The notes beneath the pieces were generated by a model that made no database searches, had not been told where the DNA came from, and worked only from the letters and a program-made list of their open reading frames with translations. This document shows, one piece after another, positions 58,812 through 64,000 of a DNA stretch of 64,000 nt. The stretch comes from CAYOSF01 sp964406605 (GTDB lineage: Bacteria > Chloroflexota > Dehalococcoidia > DSTF01 > RBG-16-68-14). Numbering within the stretch: the first letter of the stretch is position 1; each line of letters starts with the position of its first letter. The stretch spans positions 219,027-283,026 of the forward strand of contig CAYOSF010000006.1 in NCBI GenBank assembly GCA_964406605.1, written 5' to 3'. The position numbers were made by a program, and so were the translations under genes.

Positions 58812-58820
58812 TGGTATAAT
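58812..58820 (+). promoter_or_regulatory. Extended -10 promoter of the ietAS pair
   Basis: TGG-TATAAT (TATAAT at 58815-58820), followed by GGCGCC. There is no clear -35, as expected for an extended -10. Initiation near 58827 puts only about 17 nt before the first GTG. Confidence 0.6.
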
Positions 58821-58843
58821 GGCGCCACAGTGCTAGCCAGCAA

Positions 58844-59836
58844 GTGCGGGGGTTCCAAGTGGCCCGATCTGACCTGTTGCTGAGTCTGGTTCGCGCGGGC
58901 CGAACGGGAGACCAGAGTCTCCTTAGGCGCGTGACAGAGGCCCTTATCGCGGAAGAGCGAGCAAAGAACCACTCGGTTCTCGCAGATCGGCTTGAGGAGT
59001 GCCTCAGGCACGACGGTCTGGCACCGCCGGGCGCAAGGGCAGGCGAGAGCGCGCTAGACGGGTTGCTGCACGAGGTTTCACCCACGCGCAGACTGAGCGA
59101 GGTGATACTGACCGAACCAGTCGCCTCGCTTTGCAAGGCCTTGGTGGAGGAGCACGCTCGTGCCGACCTTCTAAGGTCCCACAACGTGGAACCAAGGCAC
59201 CGACTGCTACTGATGGGCCCCCCCGGCAATGGCAAGACTACACTTGCAGATGCGCTGGCCAACGAGCTGCTACTACCTCTTTACGTCGTGCGTTACGAGG
59301 GAGTGATCGCAAGCTTCCTCGGAGAGACTGCCGCACGTGTTGGACGGCTGTTCGATTTCGTCAGGACACGGCAGTGCCTACTCTTCTTTGACGAGTTCGA
59401 CGCCGTCGCCAAGGAGCGAGGTGACCCGCATGATACTGGCGAGGTTAAGAGGGTCGTGAGTTCACTGCTGCTGCAGATTGACAGCCTGCCGAGCCACGTC
59501 GTGGTGATAACAGCGAGTAACCACCCAGAACTGTTGGATCGCGCCGTGTGGCGCAGATTCCAGATAAGGGTCACACTAGACAAGCCCAGCCCGGGGCAGC
59601 GTTCTGCGTTCCTCTCGCGACTGCTGTCTCACCTCCCAGCGAAAGCCCCGACGCGCGTCGACAGCATCAGTCGACAGATGGCGGGGGCGACCTTCTCGGA
59701 CATCGAAGAGTTTGCAGTCGACGTCCAAAGGAAAGCAATTCTTTCTGGCCCAGATGCGGACCTGCGCGCGATACTCACTAATTCCCTGGTGCAATGGAAG
59801 GAGCGAGCAAGGGCGCAGGCAACCGGCACCTCATGA
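58844..59836 (+). CDS. ietA: AAA+ ATPase, IetA-like
   Basis: 330 aa from GTG 58844; GTG 58859 (VARSDLLLSLVRAG) is an equally possible start. The AAA domain covers about residues 110-290: Walker A LLLMGPPGNGKTTLADALA, Walker B CLLFFDEFDAVAKERG, sensor 1 VVVITASNHPELLD and RRFQIRVTLDKPSPGQR. The N-terminal helical part (1-100) probably binds the partner. It is followed after 3 bp by a subtilase gene; this pair matches IetAS, reported as a phage-defence system and earlier as a plasmid incompatibility/toxin pair. Confidence 0.85.
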   Translation: MRGFQVARSDLLLSLVRAGRTGDQSLLRRVTEALIAEERAKNHSVLADRLEECLRHDGLAPPGARAGESALDGLLHEVSPTRRLSEVILTEPVASLCKALVEEHARADLLRSHNVEPRHRLLLMGPPGNGKTTLADALANELLLPLYVVRYEGVIASFLGETAARVGRLFDFVRTRQCLLFFDEFDAVAKERGDPHDTGEVKRVVSSLLLQIDSLPSHVVVITASNHPELLDRAVWRRFQIRVTLDKPSPGQRSAFLSRLLSHLPAKAPTRVDSISRQMAGATFSDIEEFAVDVQRKAILSGPDADLRAILTNSLVQWKERARAQATGTS

Positions 59837-59839
59837 CGG

Positions 59840-62407
59840 ATGCCTGACCGACCTATCCTCCCCTTGCCACAACCCGACCGAGAGCCGCGCCCGAAACGCG
59901 CCGGTGGGCCCGGCGCCTCACTCCGCCTCCCTCCACGGACCCGGCAACGCGAGAGGTTCAGCCCAAGGATCAGAGAACTCGAGCAGGTGTTCAGGGGGCG
60001 GCGAGCCGCCCTGCAGCAGCGCGTGGCAGGCGCCGCACCGGAAGAAGTTCTGGTACTCGAAGTGGCGGGTGGCGTCGACGAGTTCATCCGGGCGGTCCAG
60101 CGCACGCCCGGGATGGAGTGGCTAGCTGAAAGTGACGATTTCGATCTCGAAGCCGACGAGGATTTCTCAAGAGACGAGCAGCATCCTGACGCCGCGCCGC
60201 CAGCGCGGTTGTATCTCATCATGGCAAATGAGCAGGCCATCGAGCAGCTCCGCCGCCTCTGGGTGCAGTATCTCAGGGAAGTGAGGGAGGGCGGACAGAA
60301 GTGGCCCTATGGCCTAGCCAGGTGGCGCGACCTGTTTGATCGGCTCCATGACATACGTTTCTGGAACGCACAGGACAGACTCGCCGACACGGGACTTCTC
60401 GAGGACTGGCGGGAACGAGTAGCTTCCGGCACGGAGCGCGTCCCCGTCGAGGCCGAATTGTGGTTCCGGGAGGGTGGAGACGCCCGACACACCGCGGAGC
60501 AGGATATCCGCCGCATTGTAGAGGGGGATGGCGGACGGATTGTCGCGCAGTGCGTTGTCGCCGAGATCAGATACCACGCAGTACTCGCCGAAGTTCCAAT
60601 CTCCTCCGCCCAACGGGTGATCGATTCAGCGGATGCTCAGATCGTGCGCTCTCAGCAGGTCATGTTCCTTAGGCCGGTTGGTCAGGTTGCTGCACCGGGT
60701 CGCGACGAAGAGCGGTCCCACATTGAGGAGCCCGTCCAAGGCGACATTCCTCACGCCGTGCCTGTTGTCGCTCTCCTGGATGGGCTGCCCCTATTCAATC
60801 ACGAATTGCTGGCTGGGCGCGTTGTCCTCGATGATCCAGACGACTGGGAAAGCGCATACCAAGCGCAGGATCGGCGCCATGGCACCGGCATGGCGTCCAT
60901 CATCCTGCATGGTGACTTGTCCGAATCTCAGAAACCTCTCTCCAGTCCAGTGTACTCGCGCCCGATCATGACACCTAACCCCAGGCACATGGACCGGGCA
61001 GAGACAATACCAGAGGATCAACTGGCGGTGGATCTAATCCATCGTGCTGTACGCAGGATCGTGGACCCGTCCGCGGGCGATCCGGCAGCGCCGACCATCC
61101 GGGTGATTAACCTATCCGTATGCGACGCGGCTCGGCCCTTCGACCGGTACATGAGCCCCCTGGCGCGCCTGGTGGACTATCTCGCCTGGCGCTACAACCT
61201 CCTGTGGGTCATCAGCGCTGGCAACTGCCCTCGCACGCTTGAGTTGGACGTGGAGCCAGGTGATGCTGCGGCACTCGCCGAAGAACATCGGGTCCGGGCC
61301 CTCCTAGCCTCGATGTGGAAAGACTCCATCAATCGGCGCCTACTCTCTCCGGCCGAGGCCGTGAACGGTATTACGGTTGGTGCGTCGCACCGGGACGCTT
61401 CCGGAGTGACCCTTCCCGTGGAATTCCCCACATACCCCGAAACAGATGACTATCCCAGCCCCTTGAACCCACTCGGCCTTGGCTACAGGAAATCCGTCAA
61501 GCCGGAAGTCCTCCATAGAGGGGGGCGACAGCCATACCGTCGGCGTCGACTTGCGGAGCCGCCGGTCGCGCTGGACACTATTGAGTCCAACCGTGCGCCA
61601 GGCATCCAGGTCGCCAGTCCCGGAGCCGCACCCGGGGATCTTCGGGCCACGCAGCATACGCGAGGCACCAGCAACGCCACAGCCATGGTGTCGCGACTTG
61701 CCGGCAGTGTCTACGATATGCTCCGCTACATACCAGCAGAGACGGATGGGGTGCCGGACGAATGCCGAACAGCTGTGACGAAGGCTCTCGTCGCCCATGC
61801 CGCTCGCTGGAATGAGTGTCGCAGCCAAATAGAACACGTCGTTGGCTCTGAGCGCGCCCGAGAGCGGGTCGCCAGGTTCTTGGGCTACGGAATCATAGAC
61901 GAACGCCGCGCCCTTACGGCTACAGACCAGCGCGCTACACTCATCGGCTGGGGGCGGCTCGGCCAGGACGAATCAGAGGTCTACTCGCTTCCACTTCCCC
62001 CTTCCCTAAGCGGGATGGTCTGCTTGCGGCGCCTAACTACGACCCTCGCCTGGCTGACTCCCGTTTCGCCAGCCACGCGGCGCTATAGAGTCGCCGCGCT
62101 CCAGATTGACCCTGCCACTGGTGATGATCTGCCCATTATCCAGGTCCAGAGAAGAGAGGCGGACCATCGCCTGGTCTCTCGCGGGACCGTTCAGCATGAG
62201 GTATTCGAGGGTACGCGGGCCACCGCGTTCGCTGACGGAGACCAGATTCGCTTTCGCGTCAGCTGTCGCGCGGATGCTGCTTCCTTTGAAGCAGCGGTCC
62301 CCTACGGCGTTGCCGTTACCCTCGAAGTCGCCGAAGAGATCGACATTCCTATCTATGAAGAGATTCGAACGAGGATTCGCTTGCTGGTGCCTGTGCCGGT
62401 TCGCTGA
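59840..62407 (+). CDS. ietS: Subtilisin-like serine protease, IetS-like
   Basis: 855 aa. The S8 domain lies between about residues 300 and 660: catalytic Asp in VVALLDGLPLFNHELL, His in DRRHGTGMASIILHGD, oxyanion Asn in WVISAGNC and Ser in TRGTSNATAMVSRLAG. The N-terminal 290 residues (acidic and Arg-rich segments) and the C-terminal 190 (beta-rich) are not recognisable. There is no signal peptide, so it acts in the cytoplasm, unlike ordinary subtilases. No ribosome site is present, so translation is probably coupled to ietA. All catalytic residues are intact. Confidence 0.87.
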   Translation: MPDRPILPLPQPDREPRPKRAGGPGASLRLPPRTRQRERFSPRIRELEQVFRGRRAALQQRVAGAAPEEVLVLEVAGGVDEFIRAVQRTPGMEWLAESDDFDLEADEDFSRDEQHPDAAPPARLYLIMANEQAIEQLRRLWVQYLREVREGGQKWPYGLARWRDLFDRLHDIRFWNAQDRLADTGLLEDWRERVASGTERVPVEAELWFREGGDARHTAEQDIRRIVEGDGGRIVAQCVVAEIRYHAVLAEVPISSAQRVIDSADAQIVRSQQVMFLRPVGQVAAPGRDEERSHIEEPVQGDIPHAVPVVALLDGLPLFNHELLAGRVVLDDPDDWESAYQAQDRRHGTGMASIILHGDLSESQKPLSSPVYSRPIMTPNPRHMDRAETIPEDQLAVDLIHRAVRRIVDPSAGDPAAPTIRVINLSVCDAARPFDRYMSPLARLVDYLAWRYNLLWVISAGNCPRTLELDVEPGDAAALAEEHRVRALLASMWKDSINRRLLSPAEAVNGITVGASHRDASGVTLPVEFPTYPETDDYPSPLNPLGLGYRKSVKPEVLHRGGRQPYRRRRLAEPPVALDTIESNRAPGIQVASPGAAPGDLRATQHTRGTSNATAMVSRLAGSVYDMLRYIPAETDGVPDECRTAVTKALVAHAARWNECRSQIEHVVGSERARERVARFLGYGIIDERRALTATDQRATLIGWGRLGQDESEVYSLPLPPSLSGMVCLRRLTTTLAWLTPVSPATRRYRVAALQIDPATGDDLPIIQVQRREADHRLVSRGTVQHEVFEGTRATAFADGDQIRFRVSCRADAASFEAAVPYGVAVTLEVAEEIDIPIYEEIRTRIRLLVPVPVR

Positions 62408-62812
62408 TGGTTTATCCATAGATGGCGTTCGCGCCGCAGCCGACTAGCGGTATGGCCGCCTCCTTCAATCCTGGTCCCCCACCCTCCTACTCCCCCTCCC
62501 CCCGCTGCCACCCGTTCCGCGCACGCGAGGTGGCCAATTGCATACACAGAAGAACCACGATTCTGCGAAACAATTACCCTGTCCTGAGCCTGCCGAAGGG
62601 CCTGTCGCCAGCTTCACGACCCGCCCGTCCTTCCGCGACCCCCGACCCTCGACCCTTCCCCCCTGGTCGGAACGGTGACACCAAGTGGGCATCGTGTGCC
62701 CCCTCGACCCTCCTATGCCCCAGCCTTCAGGCTGGGGTACTGTTCATCTCCCCCCCGACCGCTACCAGACCCCATGCTACTATGCCTCTCACAACCGACG
62801 AGGAGATACACG
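62408..62812. other. Intergenic region with a hairpin repeat
   Basis: About 400 bp without a supported gene, rich in C-tracts (CCCTCCCCCC-like). It holds the 62716 hairpin. A possible extended -10 for the next gene is TGC-TACTAT at 62775-62783. Confidence 0.4.
62716..62743. repeat. GCCTTCAGGC hairpin repeat, copy 1
   Basis: CCCCAGCC-TTCA-GGCTGGGG followed by TACTGT. An almost identical element lies at 63755-63782. Confidence 0.75.
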
Positions 62813-63517
62813 ATGCGGAACACAAACGCGACGAGCACGGACGTTGCGAAGCCCGCCAAGGTGGCGATCATCGGCGCCAGCGGGATCTACGGCCGGGGGA
62901 TCCTCGCCCGGGCCGAGGAGATCGGTGTCGAGGCGGTCGTCGTCACGCGGTCACCGCACAAGTTCAAGGACGTCAGGCCCACGACGACTGTGGTCGAGGC
63001 GCAGTTGGATCAGGAGGAGAAGCTGAGGGAGGCGTTTGCGGGCTGCGACGGCGTCATCTCGGCGCTCGGCGACGACCGGAAGGAGCGTCCGAAGACGCAC
63101 AACCTCCCGCGCGTCTGGAACGCCATGAAGGCTTCCGGCGTGACCAAGTACATCGGCATGGGCTCCGGAGCCATGATGATGCCCGGCGAAAAGCCTGGGG
63201 GCTTCCAGCGCACCGTGCACGTGGGGCTGAGGGTGGCGAAGCTCTTTGGCGTGGACCCGCTCGAACAGAACGAGTGGGAGCGCGACAGTCTGCTCATGGG
63301 CAAGAACGGCGCCGATGGCATCACCTGGGTGCTCACCAGACCGGTGCGGCCGACCGAGACGCCCTTTGTTGGAGCCCGCGTGCATAAGGACAAGCGCGGC
63401 CCGCTGGACTGCTCGATCTACGACCACGGCGACTTCTGCCTCTACTGCGTGGCATCGAGCGAATGGGACAGGCTCGCGCCGCACGTCAGCTCCGGCCCGC
63501 AGCCGAGGAAGGAGTAG
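62813..63517 (+). CDS. NAD(P)-binding Rossmann protein, NmrA/SDR-like
   Basis: 234 aa from ATG 62813 (AGGAG 7 nt upstream). The N-terminal KVAIIGASGIYGRGILARA is a GxxGxxG cofactor motif; EAFAGCDGVISALGDDRKER and YIGMGSGAMMMPG follow the SDR_a5/NmrA pattern, and ITWVLTRPVRPTETP is the usual third strand. No catalytic Tyr-xxx-Lys is visible, so a redox sensor or a quinone/flavin reductase type is possible. The last gene in the window. Confidence 0.78.
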   Translation: MRNTNATSTDVAKPAKVAIIGASGIYGRGILARAEEIGVEAVVVTRSPHKFKDVRPTTTVVEAQLDQEEKLREAFAGCDGVISALGDDRKERPKTHNLPRVWNAMKASGVTKYIGMGSGAMMMPGEKPGGFQRTVHVGLRVAKLFGVDPLEQNEWERDSLLMGKNGADGITWVLTRPVRPTETPFVGARVHKDKRGPLDCSIYDHGDFCLYCVASSEWDRLAPHVSSGPQPRKE

Positions 63518-63651
63518 ATCCCGACCCCCTTTTCGTCATTCCGAGCGCCAGCGAGGAATCTGGCCCCTCGTCGGAATCCATTTTGTCACCCGCAGATTGA
63601 AGGGCCTGGTATGGGGCAGGCTTCAACCTGATCCCCAGCCCCTCGCCCTCT

Positions 63652-63706
63652 GGGCCGTGTCCGCCTCTGGAGGAAGAGGGGTGGCCGGTAGGCCGGGGTG
63701 AGGGCG
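63652..63706. repeat. GGCCGTGTCCGCC dispersed repeat, copy 2
   Basis: GGGCCGTGTCCGCCTCTGG followed by AGGAAGAGG, GGCCGGTAGGCC and GGGGTGAGGGCG. Matches 58700-58753. Confidence 0.65.
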
Positions 63707-63754
63707 CCCCCCGTCTCCCCCACTCCCCTGTGCCTGCTTTTCGCGGGCCCCCGA

Positions 63755-63782
63755 TGCCCCGGCCTTCAGGCTGGGGTACTGT
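63755..63782. repeat. GCCTTCAGGC hairpin repeat, copy 2
   Basis: CCCCGGCC-TTCA-GGCTGGGG followed by TACTGT; one base different from the copy at 62716. Confidence 0.75.
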
Positions 63783-64000
63783 CCGCCCGTCCTTCCCCGC
63801 CCCTTCGCGCCCCCTCGACCCCCGGCCCTTCACCCTCGACCCTTTTCCCGTGCCACCCACCTCTTCGCGCTCTCCCGCCCCCGCCGTATCTTGGCCTCGT
63901 ACGAACTGGCATGTCCCGGCCCGGTGGCGTAGGGGCGCCCCGCCCTGCGCCCACGCACCCAATACAGAAAACAAATTCGAAAAAGCCAACACACAAAAAA

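Larger units (their letters stand above)
58279..58814. other. Intergenic region with direct repeats
   Basis: About 535 bp, no supported gene. It holds a 56-bp direct repeat (58409-58464 and 58524-58580) and one copy of a GGCCGTGTCCGCC repeat (58700-58753). Confidence 0.6.
63518..64000. other. Intergenic region and probable contig end
   Basis: About 480 bp with no gene. It has the second copies of two dispersed repeats (63652-63706, 63755-63782). The last 40 bases are A-rich (AAAACAAATTCGAAAAAG and on) unlike the surrounding GC-rich DNA. Confidence 0.4.

Overview
The window is high-GC bacterial DNA whose gene content and style point to the Chloroflexota (Dehalococcoidia-like), though no rRNA is present to prove it. 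The indicators are a very short EF-Ts, the reverse-strand block rpsB-tsf-pyrH-frr-cdsA-dxr-rseP-ispG, Thr/Pro-rich stalked surface proteins, an archaeal-type NrpR regulator and a reductive-dehalogenase-like protein. No tRNA, rRNA, CRISPR array or insertion sequence was seen. The sequence contains one scaffold gap (10 N at 36980-36989), and HdrB is cut by the left edge.

Layout. 1-8229 (minus) is one tight operon: MvhD-like, MetF-like, two ferredoxin/FMN glutamate-synthase-like proteins, a glutamine amidotransferase-GXGXG protein, HdrC and HdrB. It looks like an undescribed one-carbon/amino-nitrogen redox complex. 8418-10781 holds a small unknown gene behind four helix-phased TTACG repeats and a cobalamin-type reductase resembling RdhA. 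10943-15309 carries gdhA, nrpR, htpX and lemA. 15681-17647 is a threonine-synthase-like/NIL/sulfur-carrier operon behind a structured leader. 17737-29552 is mixed: methyltransferase, VWA protein, a convergent type II restriction-modification pair, proS, an SDR, a lipoprotein with a caspase/CHAT-like His/Cys pair, a PA14/PKD surface protein and a sugar-isomerase-like gene, with a dispersed repeat attached to gene 3' ends.

29826-32712 holds tandem serpin lipoproteins with different reactive loops. 33296-40670 is the isoprenoid/phospholipid/translation block, in which uppS is absent from its usual place. 41257-44363 is a System II cytochrome c maturation operon (ResB, CcsA, TlpA/ResA).

44770-53100 is the most distinctive region, a putative light-response island: SDR-DUF2867, TudS-DUF1722, a tafazzin-like acyltransferase, a DUF1295 reductase and PlsC, then a divergent promoter that separates a CarH/LitR-type B12 photoreceptor repressor plus an O-methyltransferase from an SRPBCC protein plus a heliorhodopsin.

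53282-63517 holds two small surface proteins, a large FAD/Fe-S D-2-hydroxyacid dehydrogenase-like protein with an odd Met/Pro-rich tail, an IetAS-type defence pair (AAA ATPase + subtilase) and an NAD(P)-binding protein, separated by intergenic DNA rich in short palindromic repeats.
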